A stretch of 64,000 bases of DNA from Apodemus sylvaticus. Its lineage: Eukaryota > Chordata > Mammalia > Rodentia > Muridae. The notes beneath the pieces were generated by a model, which was not told the origin of the DNA, did not search any database, and saw only the letters and a list, made by a program, of their open reading frames with translations. The stretch is from contig NC_067485.1 in assembly GCF_947179515.1 (NCBI RefSeq), positions 79,046,846 to 79,110,845 on the forward strand. The letters run 5' to 3'. A program made the position numbers and the translations under genes. Positions within the stretch are counted from its first letter, which is position 1; each line of letters opens with the position of its first letter. Positions 23,755 to 31,679 of the stretch are shown here, one piece after another.

Positions 23755-26700
23755 AACAACAAAACCCAAAACTAAAACAAAAAACAAAACAAAACAAAAA
23801 AAAAAGAAGACATGGATTTGAAAGTGAGTAAGGAAGTGTATACTATAGGGCTTGGAGGAAAGAAAGGCAAAGGAGAAATACTGGAATTATAATTTCAAAA
23901 ATTAAAAAAAATTATAAAAGAGGTACGTGGGAGTTAGGATGCAAAAGCGAAACTAGAAACTAAATAAAGTCTGGCTCAGCACTACCATTCCTTGAACACC
24001 TGCAGTTTGGTCAAAATGGAAAGTGAAAGAAAGCTTATCTCTCGGATAAAATCTGAGTAACGTCACCAGTCTTGCTTAATGCTCATGGTGTTTCAGAAGC
24101 AGGACTTTGCCAAGTATGACGGATGGTGCATGCTACAGTCCTAGCGGCTCGGGAGGCTGACACTGTAAGTCCCGCAGGGATAATATGGTGATTATAGTTC
24201 AAAGTAAGCCCCCACTGACCGGAAGGCAGTAGGGACTATCGCTCTATAGTGGCCAGAGAAACCAACAAGGCTCTTTGAGAAAGAGCATGTAAGTCTGTGT
24301 GTGGGATGTATACAAGCCCGTGTGTGGCTAGGGTACAGGTTCATGCATGTGCACATGTGTGAGCAGGCCAGAGTCAGCCCTGTTTGTTTCTCAGAAGCTG
24401 CTGAGACAAGGTTTGACCCTGGGACCTGGGCTTAACAATTACCTTGGGCTGACTGTCCTTCATATGCCAGAGCCTCCAGTCCCTGCTCCCCAGCCCTGAG
24501 CTGCAAGCTGAACCAGGATCCTTGGCTGTTCACATGGGTGCGGGCGCTCAAACTCCGCTGTCTTGAACAGCAAGCACTTTCTGAATAAACTATCTCCTAG
24601 TCCTAAAAAAGTTAACACCACCGCCACCACCACCACCAACAGCAACAACAACAAATAAAGAATCTGAAGAAATAATTTAGTATGATTGTTTTTTAAAGGA
24701 CATCACCAGCCGGGCGGTGGTGGCGCACGCCTGTAATCCCAGCACTCTGGGAGGCAGAGGCAGGCAGATTTCTGAGTCGAGGCCAGCCTGGTGTACAAAG
24801 TGAGTTCCAGGACAGCCAGGGCTACACAGAGAAACCCTGTCTTGAAAAAACAAAATCCAAAAAACAAACAAACAAAAAAGTCATCATCACCGGTACGGTA
24901 ATAAGTCTTTGTTTGTTCTCTTAGCATCTTTCTATGTAGCCCAGCCTGGCCTTGAACTAAGACACCAGCCTGCTTCCGCCTCCCAAGTGCTGGAATTAAA
25001 GTATGTGATACCACACCTGACAACACTTGCCTTTACTTCCAGTACTCAGGAGGGAGAGACAGGAGGATTGTGGGACCTCAGTACCAGCCGGGTCTATACA
25101 GTGAGATCTTGTCTTAAAAAAGAAAAACACGGCAGCGCATGCTCTTAATCCCAGCACTCTGGAGGGAGAGGCAGTCGGATCTCTGTGAGTTTGAGGCCAG
25201 CCTGGTCTATACGCAGAGTTCTAGATAGACTGGGCTGTCTTGGAAAACACAAAGGAAGGAGGGAAGGAAAGAAGGAAGGGAGAAAGGAAGGACAGACACA
25301 CAGATGCCATCTGAAGGGGCTAGGCATACAGCTCAGTTGGTAGAGTGCTTCGCCAGCACCCCCAGAACTACGTCCGCATCGGATCTAAACTGGGTGTGGC
25401 TGTGCTTGTCTGTCTGTCAGCCCTTAGGAAGCAGAGGGGGAACTGAAGGTCAAAACCCTCCCCAGCTACCGTGAGCCTGTGGCCAGCCTGGGCCTTAAAA
25501 ACCCAGAGCTAATCGTGTACAAGTGCTGGCCAAGCAAGTCTGAAGACCTGATCAGATTCCTGGGACCCACGTAAAAGCAGGCCGCAGAGTCGCATCTCTC
25601 TAATGGCTGCACTCCGAAGACTACTCTTGGGAGGCCGAGACAGGAGCAGCCCTAGGATCTTGCAGGACAGCTACCCTTTAATATGCAAACAAGAGATGCC
25701 CTACCTCAAACAAGGTATAGGGTAGGACTGGCATCTGAGTTTGTACTCTGACTTCCGCACACTTGCTGTGTGTGTTTGCACTCTCATATGCACAGACCAC
25801 AGGTATTTTTTAAAGGGGCGGGCCAGCCCCCCACTCCCCAAAGTCACGTAGAAACCTATAATCTGGGCTGGAGAGATGGCTCGGGGGTTAAAAACACTGA
25901 CTGCTCTTCGGAAGGTCCTGAGTTCAAATTCCAGCAACCACATGGTGGCTTACAACCATCCGTAATGAGATCTGACGCCCTGTTCTGGTGTCTGAAGACA
26001 GCTACAGTGTACTCACATATAAATAATTAAATAAAATCTTTTAAACCCTATAATCTTCCAACTAAAGTTTTCTTTTAAAATAAGTTGGATACCCAACAAG
26101 ACAAAACAAAAACAAACAAAAATAACAAACAAAAACAACAACAAAAACAATCAAAACAACAACAAAACCAAAACTTCATCCTTGGAATGAGTTATCAAAC
26201 AAATATCTGCATGTCCGGAGCAGGACAACCTTTTATGAGTTGTTTGTTAGTCAGGGAGGCCCTAGGAGGCCCACAGAAAAATACAGGATCTTGTCACTGC
26301 TCTTGGTTGCCCGCTCGGTAAGACCTTACTGCTGAAGTTACCACACAGCTTGGCTGCATGGCACAGGGCAGCGAAGCTGGGCCTGAGCTGGACACCTCTC
26401 TGCTGGCTGCTGGGAAAAGACAAGTCACCACCAGCCTTACCCAGCTGTGAGCCCTGGAACTGATACCAACATGCCTGGCAACGGTGCCACAATTGTCATG
26501 GGGGCGACCAACTGCCTTTTTTTTGGGCGGCGGGGGGGGGGGGGGGGGGGGGGGGATTTGTTTTTTTCAAGACAGGGTTTCTATGTATAGCCCTGGCTGT
26601 CCTGGAACTCTGTAGACCAGGCTGGCTGAGAACTCAGAAGTCCGCTTGCCTCTGCAAATTACAGGTGTGTGCCACCGTGTGAGCGGTGGCCCAGCTCAAC

Positions 26701-27167
26701 CTCCCTTTATTGGATTTTGGTACCTATTCTCCACAGGAGGGAACCCATATTGGTATGGAAACCTGACTCAAAAGTGCACAGCAACAGAGAACAAGTGTCT
26801 AAATGCACATATTTATATCTGTAAACAATGAGCACTCTCAGATTAACCAAGAGCCTCCTTCCCGTGAGCTGGGAGGAAGTGAGGGTTTTGTGGCTGCGTA
26901 CAGTGTTGGGAGCTGTGGCTGAGTGCTCCGCCCCACACAAGACATCTACAGCATCCCTGTCAAGGCTCAGGGGAATGCTGTGGAAGGCTGGGAGAAAAGA
27001 TCGGAAAGGTTGGCAGACAGGAAGAGGGGCTGTAAAATGTCAACTTAGGAACAGCCACTGCAGTCAAGAACTCCCCGAAACTACTGATTATTGCAATGGT
27101 TGCTCAAGAGCCAGACAAATAAGAAGGGGAGGGACTCAGGGGGCCCTGACTCTCATTGTTGAGCCGT

Positions 27168-27219
<52 letters not shown>

Positions 27220-30200
27220 GCGCGCGGCGGCGCGCGCGCACACAGAAAGTAGGAATCACTGTCAACAGCTGAGTAGCCATCATGCCACCACCAAGCTCCA
27301 ACTGGCAATCCCAGTCCAATGGTCACACAGATGGCTCTGACTAAACCAAATGGGTCACATAACAGAACTGAAAGTCATGAATCTGGGAAAGGACCTGATA
27401 GGGAGGAGGGGTGCTGATAAGGTTGGGAAGGACATGAAAGAGGGCTAGAAGAAAGTAACCAGCACGCAACTAGTAAGTACATGTATAAAACTGTCAAAGG
27501 ATTAACTTCCAAACGAAAGAAAGTCATTTTATTTAATAAAGAACAAAGAATGAAATACCTAGTAAAAAATATTAAATAATTTTGGCTAGTATAACTTTAA
27601 AAGTTTACTTTAAAAAAAAGCAGAAGGCATGCACTCTTTTATACTATACATGGTAAAATTTTGGGACCCACATCAAATGGATTTCAGCACTCTTTCCTTC
27701 ACTGAAAACCATTCTCAGACTGAAGAACTACTGTACTCACGTTGGTAAGAGTCGAAAGCCACTGAAGTTCTCCGGGCAGGAGTGGATAGTAGGTGCTAAG
27801 GGGAGGGAACTGACATTTATTGAGATTACACTACTCAGTGATTTATAAAAAAAAACACTTAAGGTAGTTTATTATTATACCACTTAATTCTAGGTGAGCA
27901 TAGGGAACTGACTGTAATGACCCTTGGGAGGGTTAATTGATTATAGCCACAAAGTAATGAGTCGTGTAAGGAACTTCTTGTAACAGTTTCAGGCGAGAGA
28001 TAATGAGTATGCAGCGGGGTGTTGGCAGTAACAAACAACAGTGAAGTTTATTATTTGTTCTAAAACAGCTTTTAGGGGCGTGAACATGAGGTAATGCCAA
28101 TACGATCCTGAAGGAGACTGGAACATTAAAAGAAAGATCAGAGCCGGGCGGTGGTGGCGCAGGCCAGTAATCCCAGCACTCTGGGAGGCAGAGGCAGGCA
28201 GATTTCTGAGTTCGAGGCCAGCCTGGTCTACAGAGTGAGTTCCAGGACAGCCAGGGCTATACAGAGAAACCCTGTCTCAAAAAAACCAAATCCAAAAAAC
28301 CAAAAAAAAAAACCAAAAAAAAAAAAAAAAACCAAACAAACAAACAAAAAAAGATCGGAGTCGGTCATATTTGGACACACTAAGTTTATAACATTGGAAA
28401 TAGTAATCTAAAATTCATGTTAGGAGTTCAAGAAAGAAAATGTGGTTTGTTTTTTTTTTTTTCTTTTGGTTTTTCGAGACAGGGTTTCTCTGTGTAGTCC
28501 TGGCTTCCTGGAACTCACTCTATAGACCAGGATGGCCGCAAACTCAGAAATCCGCCTGCCTCTAATGTGTTTTTATTGTCTTTGTTTTCCATTTTAGAAT
28601 TACTCAGTAAGTCACCTGGCCCTAACCATTTGAGTACTGAAAAAAAAAAAAAAAAAAAACCCAAGGGGCTGGTGGGATAGCTCAGCAGGTCAAAGTGCTT
28701 ACAGTACAAGCTTGAGTCTTCCCAGGATTCCACAGTGGGAAGAACTGACTCCCCCAAATGGAAAAACTGTCCTCTGCTCTCCATGTACTTGTGGTTCATA
28801 GTCACCTGCATTGGCAACACACTAACAGTAAATGAAAGTTCCCTCGTCCTGCTAATAAACTGCTATTGCTTCATGGTACCTTGTACCGTGACAGTTAAAC
28901 AGTTAACATCTATTTTGTTATATTATCGTGACTATCTTTCTTCCTAAGACAAAAGATCATTAAAAGCCTAGCAGTGGTGGCACACACCTTTAATCCCAGC
29001 ACTTGGGAGGCAGAGGCAGGAGGATTTCTGAGTTTAAGGGCAGCCTGGTCTACAGAGTGAGTTCCAGGACAGCCAGGGCTACAGAGAAACTCGGAGGGGG
29101 GGGGGGGGCTGGGAGAAAGTTTTAAAATATTTGATAATATGATTTTTTCCCACCACTTTATTTTAAGACCTTCAAGGAAGAAAACTGGACAGAAAAAACC
29201 AGCAAGGCTACATGAAGACAAACATGGTAGTCAAATTTAGCTAATAAATGAACTCCACCGTTCAAACACTTGAACACCCTTCATGTGTAGCGTCAGTTTA
29301 CTGAAAGCTGGTTAGGTCTATAGCAGAACCTCCTGCAGCACTGCAAACAGATACTAAAAACACAGAATATACAAGACTGTTCCATTTCCTTCCCTGCACT
29401 CTTCCTGAAGCTTATAAACTTAGCTGACTCTCTACAAATAACTGCTTCAGTCTCTATGCCCAAAGGTTTGCTGGGCTGTACTGCTTCACCCAGATGGGTA
29501 ACATTCCTATCTACAACAAAAAGTGCTTTACTCAAATACATCCCCAACCTCTGCTCACATCCTGCCCCACCCCCAACTTTGTTTCTAGGTCAAATAAAAC
29601 AAGTATTCCGTGGTCTCTCACATATGCTCTGTGTCTTGTAGAAAAGGCACCATTCTCCAGAAAAAGCAAAGGGAAGATATGGATAATTGCTGTTTTTTCT
29701 TACATCACAGAGGACTAGCCAGACCTGGTGGTACACTCCCTTGATCCTAGCACTGGAGAGACTACTGAGGCAAGTGGATCTTTGTGAGTTTGAGGCCAGC
29801 TTGGTCTACACAGCAGTAGTTCTCATGTGCCCATCCTTTACACAGTTCTTCATGTTGTGGTGACACCCCACATCCCACTATAAAATTATTTCGTTGCAAC
29901 TTTGCAATTGTAATTTGGTGTCAGGAATTGCAATGTGAATATCTGGTCTATAGAACATCTGATAAAGGACTTGTAAGAGGGTCTCGCCCACGGATTGATA
30001 ACCAAAGAGTTCCAGGCCAGACAGGAGCGTAGATAGGGAGACTATGTACCAAAACAACAGAACAAACAACACCCAGGACTGATTAATTCTGGATATCACA
30101 GAATCTTAACAAGAAGCTCAGCATCCACATCCCTTCAGTATGCACCGCGACATTATAATCCATTTATCTTGATTTTGAAATGTATTCTTTAAGCAATGCC

Positions 30201-31310
30201 ACTTTACCTGAAACATTTTTAAAGGAATTATACCTCTCCTGTGTGTGTGTATGTGTGTTCTAATTCAAAATACAGAGGATTCTATTGATCAATTCTAACA
30301 AATAACCTTTCTAAAGAAGTCCACAGTGGCTGGGTTTTTTCTCTTGCTAACTTAAACTGCTTAGATACACTAGGGGAAATGCAATTTATTTTTTTGCGAG
30401 GGTATCAGAAATGTGGTGCTTTTGGACAAATACGTGCTTGGAACTTGCCCAAGGGTTGTACATTATAGGAAGCACCAGAGGGTTTTAAAGGCCTGTCTCT
30501 TGCAGCTCGGGTTTTGTTGTTGTTGTTTTTCCCTTTTTTAAATAAACAAAACTGAACTTTGTAGGATGATAGGTGGAAAAGGGAGTAGGGAGGAAAAATG
30601 ATATCACAAGTTGTCGTATGCAACTCTTCCAACCTTTATGATTTCATCATTGCAAAGACACTGATAAAAACCTGTGCTTTTCCACACTGGCAACTTCCAA
30701 CTGGACTGAATAAACTTCAAGCTTAAAAGACATAATTTTCCTCTTTCTCTTGATTTTTCAGACGAACATCGCTTCTTTCATCTTCAGGATCGTAAAATAC
30801 CCCCCTCCTCCCCAGGATCGTGCATGCGGGATTTCTTCCGTGTCTCTAAAAATCTACTTTCGGGAATGAGAAGGAGCCATCCTTCTTGTAGAAGCCTCAA
30901 CTGACGTGTTCACACGTTCACCGTGCTGTTCCCGGGCTCCTCTCCTAGTCCAGGCTGCTCCGCCTGGATCCCGGGTTCTCGTCTCGCGCTCAGGCGCGGG
31001 CGAGGAGGCGCGCGCGCGCGCGGCGGGCTGCACTCTGTGCACCATCAGTTGTGCTCGCGCCCTTCTTTCCCGTCCCCTCTCCAAGGACACTTAGTACCGA
31101 GATTGGCTCGCGCCCACTTACCTACACTAAGCTGTGGGATGTGGAAGGGATGGAGGAGGAAAGGAAAAAGGATCAGACAGAAGCTGCAGTCTCCGTAGAA
31201 TCAGGCGCCACCGCTAGAGACACCGGCGCCTCTCGTGGCGCAAGGAGGATGTGCACACGTCCTCCTCCAGGCACCCGTAGAAGCTCCGCTAGCTTCAGAT
31301 GATTACCTTC
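7325..31310 (-). CDS. Nudt5: Nudt5, ADP-sugar pyrophosphatase, complete coding gene
   Basis: Hydrolyses ADP-ribose and related ADP-sugars to AMP plus sugar phosphate; in the nucleus it can make ATP from ADP-ribose and pyrophosphate (known for the family). Coding exons in transcript order: 20793-20731, 19370-19303, 15087-15038, 13786-13679, 12558-12463, 11854-11753, 10421-10413 (9 nt), 10285-10232, 7570-7461. All have GT-AG borders and join in frame to 219 residues, the human length. Human numbering is kept: W28 and W46 (adenine stacking), T45, the Nudix box G97-Y119 with the REL-EE-TGY core and metal ligands E112 and E116, and E166 in the catalytic loop. The N terminus [16 protein letters not shown] differs from the house-mouse start I remember, suggesting another Mus species or faulty recall. 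A non-coding first exon at the shared promoter is inferred. Confidence 0.96.
7349..7354 (-). terminator. Nudt5 poly(A) signal AATAAA
   Basis: The reverse complement of TTTATT gives AATAAA, 107 bases after the stop codon. It is the first canonical hexamer downstream of the CDS. Confidence 0.65.
7461..7570 (-). CDS. Nudt5: Nudt5 last coding exon (residues 184-219, stop)
   Basis: 110 nt; acceptor TTGCTTCTTTAG. It completes Ala184 and encodes [20 protein letters not shown] then [15 protein letters not shown] and TAA (reverse of 7461-7463). The minisatellite at 7611-8685 lies only about 40 bases upstream of this acceptor. Confidence 0.97.
7611..8685. repeat. Minisatellite, 40-bp unit, about 27 copies
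   Basis: Tandem copies of a 40-bp unit starting GTGAGAGGAGAGCCCAGCCA and continuing TCACTGTTCACACTGAAACC. Variants of 36-38 bp lack part of GTGA, and an extended form carries an extra CCGTTCACACTATAACT. Variants alternate in blocks, which gives a higher-order pattern in the later half. The array sits in the last Nudt5 intron. Confidence 0.95.
9065..9190 (-). mobile_element. MIR-like remnant
   Basis: ATTATCTATTTAATTTTTCT and GGAAAATGAGGCTAGAAACT match the antisense MIR core pattern. Confidence 0.45.
9843..10003 (+). mobile_element. B1 SINE, young
   Basis: GCCGGGCAGTGGTGGCACAC start, intact body, CTTGAAAAAACAAACC tail. Confidence 0.95.
10232..10285 (-). CDS. Nudt5: Nudt5 coding exon (E166 to D183)
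   Basis: 54 nt; acceptor TCTGTTTGTTTAG, donor GACG|GTAAGC. It completes E166, the catalytic glutamate of the L9 loop in human NUDT5, and encodes [17 protein letters not shown]. Confidence 0.96.
10413..10421 (-). CDS. Nudt5: Nudt5 9-nt microexon (completes G163; D164, G165; first base of E166)
   Basis: Sense sequence GGGATGGAG. It is flanked by a strong pyrimidine tract and acceptor (CTTCCCTCCTTGTTTTCAG) and a good donor (GTATGT). The neighbouring exons join directly only as ...KPKP-E-FVEV, whereas human and mouse proteins read ...KPKPGDGEFVEV. Inserting these 9 nt restores GDGE and the 219-residue length. The exon is too short for ORF-based gene finding. Confidence 0.92.
10680..10819 (-). 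mobile_element. B1 SINE
   Basis: Antisense body with a short deletion near the poly(A) end. It lies about 260 bp beyond the microexon. Confidence 0.93.
11333..11528 (+). mobile_element. B1 SINE
   Basis: GCTGGGCACACCTGTAATCC start and CAAACCAAACCAAAC-type tail. Confidence 0.93.
11753..11854 (-). CDS. Nudt5: Nudt5 coding exon (residues 129-162 plus part of 163)
   Basis: 102 nt; acceptor CACTTCCCACAG, donor CCAG|GTAAGG. It encodes [20 protein letters not shown] then [13 protein letters not shown] and the first base of Gly163. Confidence 0.97.
12258..12361 (-). mobile_element. Old B1-type SINE
   Basis: AACACTGTCTTACTGTATAG, GACCTCCAACTCTCCATCCT and TGCCACTGCACCTGGCTGG. Confidence 0.65.
12463..12558 (-). 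CDS. Nudt5: Nudt5 coding exon with the Nudix box (residues 97-128)
   Basis: 96 nt; acceptor CATGTCCTCCAG. It encodes the complete Nudix motif G97 to Y119 ([16 protein letters not shown], then EEETGY), with R111, E112, E115 and E116 in place, followed by KGDVAECSP. The donor CCAG|GTTTGT is weak at +3 and +4. Confidence 0.97.
13475..13568 (-). mobile_element. B2/B3-like SINE fragment
   Basis: CACACTCAGGTCCTCTTGCT and CGTCCCCAGCC in antisense orientation. Confidence 0.5.
13679..13786 (-). CDS. Nudt5: Nudt5 coding exon (residues 61-96)
   Basis: 108 nt; acceptor TTTCTTCCTGACAG, donor CAGCAG|GTGAGG. It encodes [20 protein letters not shown] followed by [16 protein letters not shown], the beta-sheet core before the Nudix helix. 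Confidence 0.96.
14046..14152 (-). mobile_element. Old B1-type SINE
   Basis: TAGAGTCTTACTATGCTG and CTGCCTAGCCTCCCAAGTAT. Confidence 0.55.
15038..15087 (-). CDS. Nudt5: Nudt5 coding exon (residues 44-60)
   Basis: 50 nt; acceptor CTCTGCCTGCATAG, donor GATG|GTATGA. It completes Arg44 and encodes [16 protein letters not shown]. It includes T45, whose phosphorylation state is reported to switch human NUDT5 between hydrolysis and ATP synthesis, and W46. Confidence 0.94.
16211..16232. repeat. 10-bp-arm hairpin with 2-nt loop
   Basis: CTGCTGTGAC and GTCACAGCAG separated by AA. Confidence 0.95.
17290..17615 (+). mobile_element. Old rodent interspersed repeat (possibly L1 3' end)
   Basis: GGTGGTCCTGGGTTCTATAA, CAAGCCATGAGGAACAAGCC and TGTTTCATTGCAGCAATAG are phrases of a very common mouse repeat. 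The family name is from memory and uncertain. Confidence 0.65.
17702..17911 (+). mobile_element. URR1-type DNA transposon (hAT-Charlie MITE)
   Basis: CAGTGGCTCTCAGTTTCCTA at the left end and GGTTGAGGACAACTG at the right end form degenerate terminal inverted repeats. CCCCAAAGGGGTCGTGACTC is characteristic. Confidence 0.8.
18559..18785 (+). mobile_element. B2-like SINE
   Basis: GGGCTGGAGAGCTGATTCTG followed by GGTTCCCAGTGCCCACGCTC. Carries tRNA-derived promoter boxes but is not a tRNA gene. Confidence 0.7.
19303..19370 (-). CDS. Nudt5: Nudt5 coding exon (residues 22-43 plus part of 44)
   Basis: 68 nt; acceptor TTTGTTTTAG, donor CCAG|GTAAAT. It encodes [20 protein letters not shown] then KT, including W28, which stacks on the adenine of ADP-ribose in the human enzyme. 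Confidence 0.95.
20503..20646 (+). mobile_element. B1 SINE
   Basis: Intact B1 body ending CTTGAAAACCCC, 85 bp from the first Nudt5 coding exon. Confidence 0.95.
20731..20793 (-). CDS. Nudt5: Nudt5 first coding exon (residues 1-21)
   Basis: The start ATG is the reverse complement of 20791-20793. It encodes [20 protein letters not shown] plus E and ends at donor GAG|GTGGGT. The exon continues upstream as 5'UTR to 20836, where TCCTTACAG forms the acceptor. This low-complexity N-terminal tail is the least conserved part of the protein. Confidence 0.9.
20794..20836 (-). other. Nudt5: Nudt5 5'UTR part of exon 2
   Basis: 43 nt between a good acceptor (TCACTTCCTTACAG) and the ATG. Its presence implies at least one upstream non-coding exon. 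Confidence 0.7.
20993..21427. repeat. Exact 20-bp inverted repeat, 395-bp spacer
   Basis: GCTTGCACTAACCAGGGTCC at 20993-21012 and its exact reverse complement GGACCCTGGTTAGTGCAAGC at 21408-21427. The match stops at the arm borders. It lies in a GC-richer block of Nudt5 intron 1. Confidence 0.95.
21907..21937. repeat. 13-bp-arm AT-rich hairpin with 5-nt loop
   Basis: ATATAATGTCTAT-type arm and its exact reverse complement around GCTAT; arms are 21907-21919 and 21925-21937. Confidence 0.9.
23579..23806 (+). mobile_element. B1 SINE with long A-rich tail
   Basis: GCCGGGCGGTGGTGGCGCGC start; AACCAAATCC then an A31 run and a (CAAAA)n tail. Confidence 0.95.
24290..24500 (-). mobile_element. B4-type SINE fragment (tentative)
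   Basis: GAGACAAGGTTTGACCCTGG and CCAGAGTCAGCCCTG in antisense context resemble B4/RSINE composites. Confidence 0.4.
24709..24879 (+). mobile_element. B1 SINE, young
   Basis: GCCGGGCGGTGGTGGCGCAC start, one-base deletion at GAGTCGAGG, and a CAAACAAACAAAA tail. Confidence 0.95.
24926..25020 (-). mobile_element. B1 fragment
   Basis: TATGTAGCCCAGCCTGGCCT and CGCCTCCCAAGTGCTGGAAT. Confidence 0.8.
25022..25125 (+). mobile_element. Old B1-type SINE
   Basis: TTCCAGTACTCAGGAGGGAG and ACAGTGAGATCTTGTCTTAA. Confidence 0.65.
25128..25248 (+). mobile_element. B1 SINE
   Basis: TCTTAATCCCAGCACTCTGG, GATCTCTGTGAGTTTGAGGC and the B1 end. Confidence 0.85.
25250..25300 (+). repeat. Purine-rich (GGAA)n-like tract
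   Basis: GGAAGGAGGGAAGGAAAGAA pattern forming the tail of the preceding B1. Confidence 0.85.
25318..25800 (+). mobile_element. B4/B3-type SINE pair
   Basis: GGCATACAGCTCAGTTGGTA tRNA-like head, then a second block with GACCTGATCAGATTCCTGGG and CTGACTTCCGCACACT. Boundaries approximate. Confidence 0.55.
25865..26045 (+). mobile_element. B2 SINE
   Basis: GGGCTGGAGAGATGGCTCGG start, CAACCACATGGTGGCTTACA and an AAATAAAATCTTTT tail with AATAAA signals. Confidence 0.95.
26532..26555. repeat. G24 homopolymer
   Basis: An uninterrupted run of about 24 G preceded by GGGCGGC, next to a B1. Confidence 0.95.
26557..26697 (-). mobile_element. B1 SINE, deleted internally
   Basis: TTTCAAGACAGGGTTTCTAT and GGAACTCTGTAGACCAGGCT; lacks part of the middle. 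Confidence 0.9.
27171..27245. repeat. (CA)n-(CG)n alternating tract
   Basis: About 23 CA units followed by a CG alternation with one GGCGGC break, then CACA. Confidence 0.95.
28143..28352 (+). mobile_element. B1 SINE with long A/CA tail
   Basis: GCCGGGCGGTGGTGGCGCAG start and AACCAAATCC tail. Confidence 0.95.
28448..28563 (-). mobile_element. Truncated B1 SINE
   Basis: T-rich head and GTTTTTCGAGACAGGGTTTC; stops at CCGCCTGCCTCT, so the element's 5' end is missing. Confidence 0.93.
28665..28800 (+). mobile_element. B3-like SINE
   Basis: GGGGCTGGTGGGATAGCTCA and GAACTGACTCCCCCAAA. Confidence 0.7.
28966..29092 (+). mobile_element. B1 SINE
   Basis: GCCTAGCAGTGGTGGCACAC start; the tail is replaced by a G-rich run. 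Confidence 0.93.
29719..29812 (+). mobile_element. Degenerate B1 SINE
   Basis: CCAGACCTGGTGGTACACTC and GAGTTTGAGGCCAGCTTGGT. Confidence 0.8.
29814..30006 (+). mobile_element. URR1-type DNA transposon fragment
   Basis: CAGTAGTTCTCATGTGCCCA, TCATGTTGTGGTGACACCCC and GGATTGATAACC end. Confidence 0.65.
31122..31310 (-). other. Nudt5: Nudt5 inferred non-coding exon 1
   Basis: On the minus strand CAGCTTAGTGTAG|GTAAGTGG is a near-ideal donor inside the CpG-rich promoter, about 10.3 kb upstream of the first coding exon. The 5' boundary is a guess; transcription could start anywhere between about 31,250 and 31,500. Confidence 0.55.
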
Positions 31311-31521
31311 CGGGTCGAGGAGCATACAGCCGAAAGCGGAGTTGTAAGCTTCCTAAAATTCTACACTTTCAAGACTCTTCTCTGCGGACTAAAATCTTTT
31401 TCTTTGCGTCTTGTGTGTCTGTGCGGGCATGCTAAGCATACATCCAACCATTGCTCTAGCTTCTAGCCCCCGCGGACTTTTACGGACCGGAAGAGTCCTT
31501 TCATCAAAACGGCTCGGTAGG

Positions 31522-31535
31522 CACTTCCGGAAGTG
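31522..31535. promoter_or_regulatory. Palindromic ETS/GABP-type site CACTTCCGGAAGTG
   Basis: A perfect 14-bp palindrome made of two head-to-head CCGGAAGTG cores, 71 bases upstream of the Cdc123 ATG. ETS factors such as GABPA bind CCGGAAGT. The symmetry lets the site read the same for both genes. Confidence 0.75.
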
Positions 31536-31605
31536 ATGCGCTGGGTTCCGGGAGAGGGCTGGCGGGAGAGGGGAAAGGCAGCGATTGACGATTGGCAGCT
31601 GGAGG

Positions 31606-31679
31606 ATGAAGAAGGAGCATGTTAGTCACTGTCAGTTCTCCGCGTGGTACCCGCTCTTCCGAAGCCTTACCATCAAGAG
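31606..31679 (+). CDS. Cdc123: Cdc123 coding exon 1 (residues 1-24 plus part of 25)
   Basis: 74 nt from ATG to donor AAGAG|GTAAGC. It encodes MKKEHVSHCQFSAWYPLFRS then LTIK. The ATG context is GGAGGATGA, with A at -3 only if GAGG is shifted, so it is moderate; the start is chosen by identity to the known N terminus. Confidence 0.95.

Larger units (their letters stand above)
20837..31121 (-). other. Nudt5 intron 1
   Basis: About 10.3 kb. It starts with a GC-richer block (20,840-21,780), then unique sequence to about 23,570, a dense SINE cluster (23,579-26,045), G and CA/CG runs (26,532-27,245), more B1/B3 copies (28,143-29,092) and URR1 (29,814-30,006). No additional coding exon is supported. 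Confidence 0.65.
30930..31605. promoter_or_regulatory. CpG-rich bidirectional promoter of Nudt5 (-) and Cdc123 (+)
   Basis: The region between the inferred Nudt5 exon 1 donor and the Cdc123 start codon is rich in CpG, lacks SINEs and has no obvious TATA box. It contains ETS-type cores at 31305-31315 (ACCTTCCGGGT), 31486-31495 (ACCGGAAGAG) and 31522-31535, plus a reverse CCAAT (ATTGG) near 31,591. Head-to-head genes with ETS-rich CpG promoters are a common housekeeping arrangement. Confidence 0.8.

Noticed and set aside
25865..25950. tRNA-like heads in B2/B3/ID elements
   Set aside because: They carry tRNA-derived promoter boxes but are SINE heads with tails, not tRNA genes.
26828..27340. 170-codon open frame on +
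   Set aside because: Its C-terminal part is a translated CA repeat (poly His-Thr). No domain; antisense to Nudt5 intron 1.
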